A stretch of 39,348 nt of DNA from assembly GCA_030770535.1 (NCBI GenBank), contig JASVEC010000158.1:1-39348 (forward strand), read 5' to 3'. The position numbers and the translations under genes were made by a program. This DNA is from Batkoa obscura (lineage: Eukaryota > Entomophthoromycota > Entomophthoromycetes > Entomophthorales > Batkoaceae). The notes under the pieces are model-generated. The model saw only the letters and a program-made list of their open reading frames with translations, was not told where the DNA came from and did not search any database. Positions 1-11,358 of the stretch are shown here, piece by piece. Within the stretch, counting starts at the first letter, position 1; every line of letters begins with the position of its first letter.

Positions 1-711
1 AATTAGCAGAAATTGAAGGGCCATATCAAACTTTATGAGGGAATTCCAGTATCTAAATTGGGTACTTCAATGTGAAAATGTGAATGTAACACCAAGTGAG
101 TTATGGATTGGAATAAATTACGTAAACGTATAGCTAAACATGGTGTACGCAATTCCCTTTTGTAGCTCCAATGCCTAACTGCTTCTACTTCTCCAAATCC
201 TTGGTAACAACGAATGTTTTGAACCTTATACTAGTAACATTTATACTCGTCGTGTACTCGCTGTGGAGTTCCAAGTAGTTAATCCATGGTTACTTAGAGA
301 TCTAGTTGAACTCGGATTATTGAATGATTCAATGAAAATCGAATTATTTCCGATCAAGGATCCGTTCAAATGATTAAAACTATACCAGAAGATATACGTG
401 CCCTTTATAAAACTACTTGGGAAATAAGTCAAAAAGTAATTATTGATATGGCAGCTGATCGTGGAGCTTTTATTGATCAATCTCAATCACTTAATATTCA
501 TATTGCTGAACCCACTTTTGCTAAATTAACTTCAATGCATTTTTATGGTTGGAAAAAGGGATTAAAAACTGGTATGTATTATCTTCGTACTAGACCAGCT
601 GCTAATGCTATTCAATTTACAGTGGATAAAAAAGCAATCGAAGAAGAAGAAGCTGCTAGATTACAATGCTCTATTGATAATCGTGACGGTTGCCTTATGT
701 GCAGCGGTTAA
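1..711 (+). CDS. RNR1: Ribonucleoside-diphosphate reductase large subunit, C-terminal part (5' end outside window)
   Basis: This is the end of the large (R1) subunit of class I ribonucleotide reductase, the cytosolic enzyme that makes dNTPs. The clean frame from 370 to 711 encodes the typical C-terminal stretch ([15 protein letters not shown], then [20 protein letters not shown]) and ends in [10 protein letters not shown], which carries the CxxC swivel pair that re-reduces the active site. Upstream of 370 the same family sequence is present ([10 protein letters not shown] near position 2, [20 protein letters not shown] near 205-265), but it jumps between frames about seven or eight times through one- or two-base indels, mostly in short homopolymers. 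The gene is essential and the rest is perfect, so I infer sequence or assembly errors near a contig edge; a decayed second copy is the alternative. Identity is certain, and the frame of the first 360 bases is unreliable. Confidence 0.9.
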
Positions 712-1519
712 AAGATTTTCATAATTTTTAACAATCTATTTTTCATTGATAATTATTATCTATTTAAACCATATTAAATCTTCAAGTATATTTTATATCA
801 TTCTATTTTTTTAATTAAGTTATTTTCTACTAGTTAATATTAACTTATAACATTAGCTTAGATTATTGATATCATTAATATTATTAACATTTTACTTAAA
901 TCAGAAAATATTTTTCTATATTACATTGAACTTATTAAATTAGTTTATTAATATTATGGAGAATGTTTTATTTCATTTTTTATTTTTTATCCAACATAAA
1001 ATTTAAAAAATTATTAGCTAAATACTGTATCGAAAAAACATTCTCACGTATGCGGTTAACTTAAAATTATACTTTATTCATTATAAATTTGTTCCGCTTT
1101 TAAAATGTATTAAAATTATTATTTATTCTTATTTTAAAAAAATCATTGTAATTACAGATAACAAAAACATTATATATACAATAACTATGTACCTTTGTAT
1201 ATTACTATAATATCAATCTATTTATTTTTAATAATAGCACCCATCAATAGCATTTAATAGCATTTTCTACACTTAGCTAATTAAAATAATACTAAATAAA
1301 TTATTTGGATGATTGGTTTAAATTCAAAAGTTTGCATGCAATTAAATGTACAAAATTTATGATTAAATAATTTTTTTAAAAAAAAGAATAAAAGATTTTA
1401 ATTTCTATTTACTATACATTTTTTAATTAGTTAAAACTTTAATAGAACTTTTTAATTTTTTTTCTTTCTTTTTCATCTTTTATCTTTGTAATTCTATTTA
1501 TAAATTTTAAACTTATACC
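712..1519. other. Intergenic, no gene seen
   Basis: About 800 bases of very AT-rich sequence lie between the RNR1 stop and the start of the Rab-GAP gene. I see no ORF with family resemblance, no tRNA and no repeat element here. It should hold the RNR1 3' end and the promoter of the next gene. Confidence 0.6.
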
Positions 1520-4201
1520 ATGAAACCTGAGGAAATGTTGGCGTTTGGGAGAGGAGGTAACTTGATTTATATAATATATAAATGTAGGAGATTTATTTGT
1601 TAAAGGTGGCATTGGTACTTGTATTTCATTAATAAGTATTGAACCAGGTTCCGATCTTTTACCTTGTAAAGCAGGTAAGTACTACTTTTCATATCTTATG
1701 ATTATTTTAACAATTTGAAGGGGATGTAATCACAGTTTTAAAACCTATAAAGGAAAATCTTTATTTGGTAATTTTAAACTCTATATAATATTAATAAAAT
1801 AACCATTATTAGGGATTTTTATCAGATCAAATTGGACATTTTAGATTAGATGATGTTAATTTAATTTATTTGAACTTGAGTGTAGCCTCACCTAGAAAAA
1901 ATAAAGAAAAATATCAATCTTTTACAGCGTTATTAGAAAAAAATGTGCCTATTGGATTTTATGGAGAAAACAATATACCTGAAGCTAAGGCAAGTGTAAA
2001 CAATTCAGTTATATTAGAAGAAACGGAAGCTGAAATGTCAATGGAAGAGATGCCTAATGCTACTGAAACAAAAAGAAGAGCGTTTTCGATAGCACCAAAT
2101 ACTTCGCCAGAAAAGCTAAGAGAAGCCATATTATCACAAGATATCTCAATGCTGGATTCAAGTTATTTAAACCAATCTTCAATTCTTCCTAAAAGTACTA
2201 GTACACGGATTTATACTGAGAGTATGATAATTCCAAGAGATATTAATACCAATAATATTATTGAAGAAAAAGTCCAGCCAAACGATAATTATACAACTGA
2301 AGATATGCATAATAATGGAATAAATATAATAAATGAAAAGATGAGCAATATGGACTTAAAACCTTCACAAAATGGACAAAATTTACAAATACCTGAATTA
2401 CAAGTATCTGATGCGGATTTAGAAGCTAATAATAATAAAGATCATGAAAATACCAATGGTGAGAAAAACAATAATGACGCTAATAATGAGAAGAATATCA
2501 ATGATAACAACAGTGAGAAGAATATCAATAATAACAATACTGATAAAAACAGTTACAAAAGTAATGTTAACAATTATAACAATAACAATAATCCTAGTCA
2601 AATAGATTATAGAAGTAATAGATCTGAAACGAAGCATAAAGGATTATTTCATTCAATAAAATCTATAAAAAAGAAAGCAGATAATTTGTTTTTAAGTGCA
2701 AGACTTGATCCTTCTTTAATGTTATTACCAACTTCAGGTTCCCCTATGGATCCTTTAAATGATAAAAACTATGTAGCAAAATCCGAAAATATGCGTAAAT
2801 TTTACTCTCAAGCCAATGAAAAAGGAGATAGTATTGTTCTTGATCAATTTGGTTTTATACAAAGTGTTTCTGATGATGAAGGTGATGATGGTCGTTCAAT
2901 TATTTCCACTATAAGGTAATAAATTTTAGATAAATTTTGTTTTAATTTATATTAATTATATAGTGGCGCTTCCAATGTATCATCAAAATCTGATCGTTTA
3001 TTTAAATATGAATTGACTAAAGAATCTAAATGGAGAGCAATACTTACTAAATGGACACCGTCAAAATCAAGGAAATCCTATAGAGTAAACCAAAAAATTG
3101 ATTTAAAATAAATTTAATTAACAACTTTTAGGTAAAAAAATTAGTAGAAAAAGGAATACCAGATAGCTTACGTGGTAGAGTTTGGAGCTTTTTATCAAAT
3201 GTTCAACAGTTTAAAAAGGCTGGCACTTACCAAGTAATTAGATTTTAGAATCATTAAATAAATTTATTAATATATCAAAGGAAATGCTTGGAAGAGAAAA
3301 GATACCGATTTATGATGTAATTGAAAGAGATATAAGGAGAACCTATCCTAGGCATTCACTGTTTTATTATGAAAATAGTCAAGGGTAAATTTACACATGA
3401 ATTTTTTAACTAATAATTGAAATCATCAAAACAGATTAAAGGACCTCTATTCCATTTTAAAAGCCTATGCACAATACAACCCAGAAGTTGGGTATTGTCA
3501 AGGGATGGGTATGCTGGTGGGGCTTTTTTTAATGCAAGGGCTTAGTGAAGAAGATGCTTTTTGGCTTTTGGTTTCAACCAATTCACAATACTTACAAGGC
3601 TATTTTACACCAACGCTTTCACAACTTCGTATTCATTCAGCTGTATTTGAGTATCTGTTAGAAGAAAGTGACCCTAAACTTGCAAAACACTTGGTAATTC
3701 ACTTTTATTTTACCAAGAATAATATTTATAGTAATTAGTCTGATAATGATATAACATCGCTATTGTATGTTACTCCTTGGTTTTTAACAGTTTATACTAT
3801 GACATTGCCTTGGGCATCTGTTCTTCAAGTATGGGATTTATTTTATTACAAAGGTAATAGACGGATAAAATTAGTTATAAAGTACTAACTCAATTAGGTG
3901 TTAAAATATTATTCCGATTCGGACTTGCTATAATGAAATGTGTTCGAAGTAATTGTCCATTCTATTATAATTTCCCATTTTAATCTATTTTTTAGACCAT
4001 ATCTTTAGAGAATGCCCGACTGCAGCTGAATTACTCCCCTTTTTACTTCATGTACCACATGAATTTCTTGGACCAGAAAAACTTATGGATGCCTATAAAG
4101 ATATCAAACTCACTACTGCACATATACAATCACTATGTCGACGTGTAGCATCTCCAGATGGTACAGTACCAGATCGAGGTGCTTTGCAAGTTCGTAAATG
4201 A
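1520..4201 (+). CDS. SH3- and TBC-domain Rab GTPase-activating protein
   Basis: Predicted GTPase activator for a Rab, acting in vesicle traffic. Proposed exons: 1520-1556, 1588-1674, 1721-1767, 1813-2915, 2964-3084, 3132-3233, 3242-3384, 3435-3693, 3739-3853, 3898-3948 and 3996-4201, giving about 756 aa. The first exons join into an SH3 domain (GSDLLPCKAGDVITVLK, then ENLYLGFL). A disordered middle with an Asn-rich run of EKNIN-type repeats follows (about 2430-2600). The C-terminal third is a TBC domain with both catalytic fingers, IERDIRRTYPRH (Arg) and GYCQGMG (Gln), and a WDLFYYKG block. The first intron would be only 31 nt, so the start is less certain. Between 3233 and 3242 the frame is interrupted by eight bases (gtaattag) that look like a collapsed intron. 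The TBC assignment is firm; the natural Rab substrate cannot be told. Confidence 0.85.
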
Positions 4202-4482
4202 TATAATGTATTTTGTTTGTTATCATAAAATTATAATTTATAATAAAATTTTAGTAGCATAATAAAAAGCTCAAAAAGTTTATAGTTAAAAAGATTTACT
4301 GTTATATTTTAAAAATGAGGTGGATGGAACGCTTATTTTTTGATTATATATTAATGAAATATTGTAAGGATCCAAATTTAACCCTGCCAGCTTAAAGCTT
4401 AACATTGATACGGCTTTTTGTTTGTTTAACTAATTTATAAACTTATGTATATAAAGCTGCTTTTATTTTACTGAAAAGCTAC

Positions 4483-4590
4483 TATATGAGGATGTAGTTT
4501 TTAGCTTTATCACTTTTTACATTTTTAAGCGCTATTTGAGTGGAAAGATTATTAGTGAAATTCTTAAACAAAAAAACACATCCCCATATA
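4483..4590 (+). mobile_element. MITE, GGGGATGT-TIR family, copy 1
   Basis: A 108 bp element starting TATATGAGGATGT and ending ACATCCCCATATA, so the ends are inverted repeats with one mismatch and TA-like flanks. The middle carries the family core GCGCTATTTGAGTGGAAA. It is non-coding. It lies between genes. Confidence 0.8.
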
Positions 4591-4845
4591 TTATTTGAAT
4601 ATCACACCAATTGATAACCCATTAATCAGTGAAGCATCTAATAATTACTTAATTCTATAAGTTACAGCAGACTTTCTATGCTATAAATAGTTTTAATGGT
4701 ATTATTAATACCCAAATTGTTATAACAATTAGTAATTGCCAATATATATTTAGTTGTAAGATTATCTTACCTAATCTAGAATCTTCTTTTGATCTTTAAT
4801 TTTGGAAAAACACATCAACTTAAGATTCCACAATTTCCGGATATG

Positions 4846-4852
4846 ATTGGCT
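4846..4852 (-). promoter_or_regulatory. CCAAT box (ATTGGCT) upstream of CHCH gene
   Basis: ATTGGCT lies 87 bases before the ATG at 4933. The same heptamer or its complement recurs at a similar distance before several genes in this window. CCAAT is bound by the HAP/NF-Y complex in fungi; binding here is inferred. Confidence 0.45.
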
Positions 4853-4932
4853 AAAAACTATACAACTTTACCCATGATTTTGAGTTTAAAATCAAAATAA
4901 ACTCAAAATTTCATCTTCAATTTTTAATTAAA

Positions 4933-5385
4933 ATGCCTCGTAAATCTCGTTCAGCTCCAGCTCGTTCCCCAGCACAAACACAATCCCGTAGTGCTTCTAC
5001 TTATGCCGCACCATCATCAATGGCCCGTGCTCCAGCACCTCCAGCACCAATGCATGCTCCAGCTGCTGCTGCCCCAAAACAACCAGGGCTTTTCGCACAA
5101 ATGGCAACTACTGCCGCAGGTGTAGCTGTAGGTAGTGCTGTTGGACATACCCTTGCCAATGGAGTTTCTTCTTTATTTGGAAGCTCAGAAAGCGCTCAGC
5201 CAGCCCAAGCTGCTCAACCTCAACATTCTTATTATGCAGCTTCAGAACAACATGGATCTGGCTCATGCCAAGCTGATGCTAAAGCTTTTACCAATTGCTT
5301 AGAAAGTAATAATAATGATATTTCTGCTTGCCAATTCTATTTAGATATGCTTAAGCAATGCCAATCCTTTGCCGCCTCTCGTTAG
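4933..5385 (+). CDS. MIX17: CHCHD2/CHCHD10/Mix17-family mitochondrial twin-CX9C protein
   Basis: A 150-aa single-exon protein of the CHCHD2/10-Mix17 family, intermembrane-space proteins linked to respiration and cristae/MICOS function. The N-terminus is basic and Ser/Ala/Pro rich (MPRKSRSAPARSPAQ), as in the family, and could act as an import signal. A hydrophobic Ala/Gly helix follows at about residues 55-78 (MATTAAGVAVGSAVGHTLA). The C-terminus is a CHCH domain with C112-x9-C122 and C133-x9-C143, the twin CX9C pattern oxidised by Mia40. The gene is much richer in GC and Ala codons than its neighbours, which reflects composition of the protein. The ATG at 4933 is the first in frame and gives the usual family length. 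Family assignment is secure; the gene symbol follows the yeast member. Confidence 0.9.
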   Translation: MPRKSRSAPARSPAQTQSRSASTYAAPSSMARAPAPPAPMHAPAAAAPKQPGLFAQMATTAAGVAVGSAVGHTLANGVSSLFGSSESAQPAQAAQPQHSYYAASEQHGSGSCQADAKAFTNCLESNNNDISACQFYLDMLKQCQSFAASR

Positions 5386-6193
5386 ATTAATAATATAAAG
5401 AATCAAATTTAAATATTTAATCCTTATGTCAATAGAATTGGATCTTTTTTTATTAAATATTCGATGTGTTTATAATTATTTGGTTTTTATATTATGTACG
5501 TATCTGAAGTATGTTTCAAAATAAGAGTATAACATATATATATGCTATGTTTAATATTTGAATGTATGTTTTTATTTTATAATATTTAAAAAACTTAATA
5601 TAAAAAATAGATAAATTTTATTCAAGCAGATTCGCTATTTTCTCATACAATAGATAGTTTATTACATTTGAATAAAAAATACTATTAATACGACTAAAAA
5701 GTTTAAAGTATGGATATTAATACCTGAGAATGTCAAAAACTATTTAAGAATATATTAAAATTGTGTTTAGGTTTAGTGGACATTGATTCAAAATCGATTA
5801 AACTTTTCGATTCCTGTTTAATAAAATTATTTTGGGAATCCTAGTGTTTGTAAATTTGGTGGGGTTTTACGATTAATTTGTAAGCAAGTTGCCTCCGATA
5901 GATATATTCCGGATCCTAGTGCAAAATATATATTTCGGATCATCCTTAATATTTAACTTAAAAGATCAATAGTTAGAAGTGAGACAAGTAACAAAATGAA
6001 AAGAAATTTAAAGTGTCTAATTTAATACTTTCCTCCTGTGCCAATATAACGAATATGATAAATTGTCTAATCTACATCAATCTTGGTTTATTTACTCCAG
6101 GAAGTTGCAATTTTAATGGTTATTTTTGCAGAATAAAAAAAATAAAAAATAAAATTAATTTCGAGAATTTTAAAATTGTTGTTTAAGTTTTAA
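5386..6193. other. Intergenic, no gene seen
   Basis: About 800 bases of AT-rich sequence between the CHCH gene and Sas10. I find no coding resemblance. A CCAAT occurs at 6041-6045. A small hairpin near 5797-5822 was considered as a tRNA and rejected. Confidence 0.55.
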
Positions 6194-8225
6194 ATGGGAA
6201 AAAGAAACCGTAAGAAAGGAGCTGCAAATGCTCAACCAAGCCAAGAGCTCGATAGCCACAAAAGCGAGAAGTATACTTCAAAAGCTATAAAGAACTGGAA
6301 TGACATTGAACATGATGACATTGATAAATGTAATTCTATTTTTAGATACTTAAGCTTATATTAATATTTTTCTAGTCCATGATAGCAGAAACAAAATAAG
6401 CTTTGATGATAACGATAATGATTCAGGTATCACATATTATTGTTGGTTTTATATAGCTAAAAAAATTTCTAGATGATATTGAAGATGAAGAGATACTTGG
6501 CATTGAATACCCTCAAGAGGAAGAGGAAGAAGAGGAAGAAGAAGAAGAGGAAGAAGAAGAAGAGGAAGAAGAAGAGGAAGATACCATGGAAGGTATAATA
6601 AAGTTATCGATATAAGTATACATATTAATATTTTATAGATTGGGGCACAAAAAAATCGAATTATTATGATGGTGATGAGGTTGAAGATGAAGAAGATGCT
6701 AGACTCGAAGAAGAGGAAGCAATAAGAATCCAAAAAATGAGGGTCAATACTATGAATGAACAAGATTTTATGGCTCCTACTTATGGTCAACTAACTGGAA
6801 AAGACCTTATTAAAGTATCTATTATACAATTTATTTTTTAATATACTAAATTTTATTAGGATGAATTGGAAGATCATAAATTAGTTCTTGATTTGGATAA
6901 GGAATTAAAAAATATAGATTTGACTCAGCCTATCAAAAGCATAAAGAAAGGGGATAGTTGTACTAAAGACGAAGCCATTGAAATGTTAGAGAAAGATTCG
7001 CCAGAACTTTTTGGACTTTTAGAACAACTTAAAGAAAAGTGGGAAATAGTAAAAGATGAATCCTCTGAAGTTGCTATAAAGTAATTTTATTGTCAAAATA
7101 ATTTATATAACATTAACATGTATTAGAATTAAAGAATTAAGCCCAGAAGTAGTCAAAGCAACCCCATTACTTCAACATTTCTATTTAAAGTATGAAACAA
7201 CATTAAATTATCTTACTAATATATCTTTCTATTTGTATTTGAAGTCTGTTGGAACTCCTAATCTTCAAGATCATCCTATAATTGATGTTTTAATAAAACA
7301 TGCCAACATTATTAAAAATTTAGAAGATGCTGAAGAAGGATCAGATGACTTACTGGAAATGGTTAAAGAAGCTATCATTGTAATAGAAAATGGCGGAGTT
7401 GTTGGAGATCAAGAATTAGACGAAAACAGTAATGAAGACTTATCATTAGAAGAAGAAGAAGAAGAAGAAGAAGAAGAGTCTCAGGATGAAGAAGCTTTGG
7501 AAGATAAAGAAGAAGCCATCGATTCAGAACCTCAAAGCTCAGATGTGGAAGCATTACCCGAACAAACATTAGCAGAATTAAGACGCTCTCTTAAAACTTC
7601 AGGATCAAAAAGAATGGCCAAAGAATCCGACTTCCAGGATACTGAGTATCTTGATGAAGCGGATGCAGCTGAAAAGATGATAAAAAAGAAGAGTTTAAGG
7701 CATTATGCTTCTGTCATAAATCAAAAACGTGCCAAATTGCCTAAATTTACCGGTGATATTGATATACCATATAAATCAAAAGATGAAAAATATAAACAGC
7801 CAGTTAATCAAGCTATCAATAACCAATCCAATGACGCTGATATATTCGATGATGATGAAAACGAAGTAACACCATCAATAGAAGAAACCAAGAAAGAAAG
7901 GAAGAATACTAAGAGAGTTAAGGTACTTGATCCTGAAGAAATGGAACGTAGAACAGAGGCATGGAAGGCAATGAATCCTGATGAACAAGAAGTTGAAGGA
8001 AGCTCTAAACGTATTGCTTCTTACAAGATACTCAAAAACAAAGGTCTTACACCTAAGCGTAAGAAAGAGCAACGTAATCCACGTGTTAAACATCGTAAGA
8101 AGTTCGAAAAAGCTAGTAAGAAATTATCCAGTTTCAAGAGAGTTGTGCAAGATTCTAAGACTTCATATGGTGGTGAAGCTACTGGTATTAAGACTCATCT
8201 TTCTAGATCTGTACGCTTTCAATAG
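6194..8225 (+). CDS. UTP3: Sas10/Utp3, small-subunit processome protein
   Basis: Nucleolar U3 snoRNP/SSU-processome component needed for 18S rRNA maturation. Exons: 6194-6329, 6376-6426, 6473-6592, 6639-6814, 6860-7080 and 7127-8225, all joined in frame to about 600 aa by five introns of 45-46 nt. After a basic start (MGKRNRKKG) comes an acidic stretch that includes an almost pure Glu tract encoded by GAA/GAG runs at about 6519-6580. A Sas10/C1D domain follows (SPELFGLLEQLKEKW, then YLTNISFYLYLKSVG), then a second acidic block at about 7450-7500. The C-terminal Sas10 domain is strongly basic (NKGLTPKRKKEQRNPRVKHR and KKLSSFKRVVQDSKTSYGGE), the hallmark of Utp3. Length and domain order match the family. 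Lcp5/neuroguidin shares the middle domain but lacks this C-terminus. Confidence 0.93.
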
Positions 8226-8961
8226 CTTTCAGTTTTTACTATCAATATAGAGATTTAAATTTAATCATTCTTTGAATAAATTATTAATTAAATTTACTTA
8301 AAAAGTTTCTAGAAGTATACTCCATGTTATCTTTTATTTATCTTTAATACCATCAAAGTTAAAGAATTATAATTTGTATTTGACTCACTAATGTTGGCAT
8401 AATTTTAATTTTAATTTTAATTTTATAGTGAGCTATCTAAGTACTTGATGTATTATTATTTAGCATCTTTGAAGTAAGCAGATATAAAAGCTTAAAATAC
8501 AAAACATAATATAGCTACAACTTCAAAAAAATTGTAAGTGATTAAATTAATTATACAGATATATGTGACTTTGTTAATAAAATTATTTTTTATCAATATA
8601 AATACCACTTAAAATTAGATTTTGATTAAAACATTTTAATTAGTGATATTTGTTAAAGTTTTATATTAAAAATTGTACAAAAAAAATGACTACAATCAAA
8701 ATACTATAGGATACTGTTTTCAAATATTTGACCTATTTAATCTAATAAATGAATCAACGAATATAGATAATAAATAACATTGCATTATGGACATTAAATT
8801 GAAATCTAGCTTTACAACTCTTATTTTAATTAACCATAAGTAACATTGGTTAAAGTAAACTTCATTGGCTAATTAAGGAAGAATAAATCTCCAACAAGCA
8901 TTTTAAAAATAAATAAAAAATAGAAAATTTTTTTTAGTGCTTTAATTTTTAGAATTTGATA
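8226..8961. other. Intergenic with CCAAT boxes and a short AATTTT repeat
   Basis: 735 bases without a gene. Around 8400-8426 there are about four tandem copies of an AATTTT unit. Two ATTGG sites (8845-8849 and 8864-8870) sit about 100 bases ahead of the Mpe1/RBBP6 start. Confidence 0.55.
8864..8870 (-). promoter_or_regulatory. CCAAT box (ATTGGCT) upstream of Mpe1/RBBP6 gene
   Basis: ATTGGCT, 98 bases before the ATG at 8962, with a second ATTGG 19 bases further upstream. It matches the positions of CCAAT sites before other genes in the window. Confidence 0.45.
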
Positions 8962-11358
8962 ATGTCTGTGATACATTATAAATTTAAATCAGCAAAAAAT
9001 TATGATTCTGTTACTTTTGAAGGACTTTCATTCCCTTTATTTAATTTAAAGCGTGAAATCCTCATTGCTCAAAAACTAAGAGGAACGGACTCGGATATTA
9101 TTATCTCAAACGCTCAAACAAACGAAGGTAAATAACAATCTATTTTATTTTTCTTCATTTCATCTTTCTCCCAATACTCTTACCCTTTATTTATTTCCCT
9201 CTAAAAAGCTACCTCTTATGTTTAATAAAGATTTTAATTTTCAAGTCAGCCTTTTTTTAAATTAATTTCTATTTAGATTACCTGGATGACTCTATGCTCA
9301 TTCCTAAAAACACTTCTGTTTATGTAAGAAGAGTTCCTGCTAAGCCTGGGGGTACAAATGCTATGTATTATATATCGGATGATCCACAAAACGCTTTACA
9401 GGCCAAAACTGGAGAAGTTCATGCGGATTTAAGTTCATATGGGAATAAAGGCAACAATTACAACGATGAAGATGACAATAATCCTGCTTTTGGCGATATC
9501 ACTTTATCTATGGATGGCGTTATTCCTGGAGAAAATGAAGAAGAGAAATTGCAAGCACTTTTTGACCAAACCTCAACTCAATGGAGACAACAAAACGCTC
9601 ACATGGGTGGACACCAGGGTTCTTATAGAGGCGGTCAAAACTATTCGGCCCAAAGAAACCAAAATCAGTTTAATAAGCCCATTTCTGCCAATTATGTATG
9701 TCATAAATGTGGTATAAAAGGGCATTATGTTCAAAATTGTCCATCACAGGTCGATAGAAAGAATATGCAGCCTAGAGTAAAAAAAACAACAGGTATTCCT
9801 CGTTCTTTCCTAAAAAATGTTGAGCAAGTGCCAGATGGAAAAGGCGCAATGGTAGCAAGCGATGGTACTTTAGTTATTGCTCAGGCCAATAGGTAATTAA
9901 TATCTATTTTTAACATGTAAATAATAACTTTTTTAGTACTGCTTGGGAAAAAATTAGAATGAATCAAAGAGCATCAGGATTCTCTTTTGAAGAGCTACGT
10001 GAGACTGCACCAATTGTAAATGAATTACAATGTAAAGTATGCCAAAAGCTCTTAGTAAATGCTGTATCTGTTCCTTGCTGTAGAACTCTATTCTGTTTAG
10101 ATTGTAAGATTCTTTGTGTTTTGTTAGTAGAGACTAAACAATTTTTAGGCATTACTGAAGCTTTAATTAATCCTGATCCTGAAAAGCATTTTAAATGCCC
10201 ATCTTGTAATAAAGTAGGTATTGTCCCAGACAATTTAATTGCTGAGCATTCAGTCCGGGCAGATGTTGGTGAACATTTAAGAAAGTGGGCTAAAGATCGT
10301 CTTGGTGATAATGGATCTGAACATGAAATGGATAAACCCAACCCTATTGCTGAGGAAAGCAATGATATCCAAGATGATATTCAACCTCACATTGAACACA
10401 ATCCAAGACAAATCATTACAGTTGCTGATTCTAGGGACAATCATGTTGATTATTCTAATAGAAGTAATGACTATTCCAATAGAAATAACGATTACTCTAA
10501 TAGAAACAATGACTATTCAAACAGAAATAACGATTATAACTCTAGAAATAATGATTACAATCCTAGAAATCGTAATCAACAGCGTGAAGGTAAATTCTTT
10601 GTTAATTTCAATAATTTGTAGTAAATTGTATAGATGATTTGAAATCAGGTGATGGTCGTTTTAATGAAAACGCTTCAAATACAATTGAGCTGCCACCATT
10701 ACACTGGACTCCTGATAATGGTATTACTGGCCATATTACTATACCTCCTATGGAAAAGCTTGTAGGGACGGACTTTTATGACCAAAACTTTGGTAAACAT
10801 AATAAATCAAGGAATGATTATAATAGTGGTAACCAAGGACGTAAGAATTTTCAGTCAGATAGGCGCACTGGTTGTTCACGTGAAAGAGACAATAGAAGAG
10901 GTAGATCCAGTCATTCCAATCGTTCTAGAAGTAGATCTGAAAGGGGTAATCATAACCGAAGGGACTCTCCATCTCCAAGAAGAGGCCATGAGGGTAATAC
11001 TTCTTCACGTAAACCCAGAGGTAGATCTAGATCTCGTGATAGGAGATCAAGACGTAGCAGATCCCGTTCTGTAAGAAGATCTCGTTCACGTTCACCAGCT
11101 AATCATAGGGGTCGTAGCCGCCGCTCTCCATCTAGAGATCGCAGAAACAACTATCGTGATGATAGAGATAAAGATAGACGTAGAGGTAGAGATAGAAGTA
11201 GATCCAGGTCTAATACTCGTAACAGCAGCCGAAGAGACACTTCTAGACGTAGGGATAATAAATCTTCAAGAAATTTAAGCCATGATCGTCATGATACTCA
11301 AAGTAATAAGAATTCCCGCCCAAGTATTACTTCACGCTTAGGGCCTACAAACATGTGA
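8962..11358 (+). CDS. MPE1: Mpe1/RBBP6-type pre-mRNA 3'-end processing factor (DWNN, zinc knuckle, RING, RS tail)
   Basis: Subunit of the cleavage and polyadenylation factor, with a RING typical of ubiquitin ligases. Exons: 8962-9127, 9277-9892, 9937-10103, 10149-10589 and 10634-11358, about 704 aa. Residues 1-75 form the ubiquitin-like DWNN domain (MSVIHYKFKSAKNYDSVTFEG ends its first strand region; IPKNTSVYVRRVPAKPGG closes it). A CCHC knuckle, CHKCGIKGHYVQNC, lies near 9696-9740. The RING reads CKVCQKLL, CCRTLFC, then after the 45-nt intron LDCITEALINPDPEKHFKC. Repeats of NDYSNRN follow (10440-10560). The tail (10860-11330) is a dense Arg/Ser domain like that of animal RBBP6 and unlike the short yeast Mpe1. 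The first intron (149 nt) is unusually long and pyrimidine rich. Identity is firm; which name fits best is a matter of convention. Confidence 0.92.

Larger units (their letters stand above)
4202..4932. other. Intergenic with one MITE and a CCAAT box
   Basis: A 730-base gap between the Rab-GAP and the CHCH gene. It holds one copy of the GGGGATGT-ended MITE (4483-4590) and an ATTGGCT site at 4846-4852, 87 bases before the next start codon. No gene is visible. Confidence 0.6.

Noticed and set aside
3241-3255. A 15-nt intron gtaattagattttag, as in ciliates with tiny introns
   Set aside because: Removing it puts a stop directly downstream; only removal of the first eight bases keeps the TBC frame.
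5797-5822. Hairpin ATTAAAC...GTTTAAT with TTCGATTCC in the loop, reminiscent of a tRNA T arm
   Set aside because: The stem is on the wrong side of the loop sequence and no other arms fold; chance in AT-rich DNA is likely.
6519-6580. GAA/GAG repeat run and the long Leu/Ile-rich frames opposite it
   Set aside because: It encodes the acidic tract of Sas10; the opposite-strand frames are shadows of low-complexity coding sequence.
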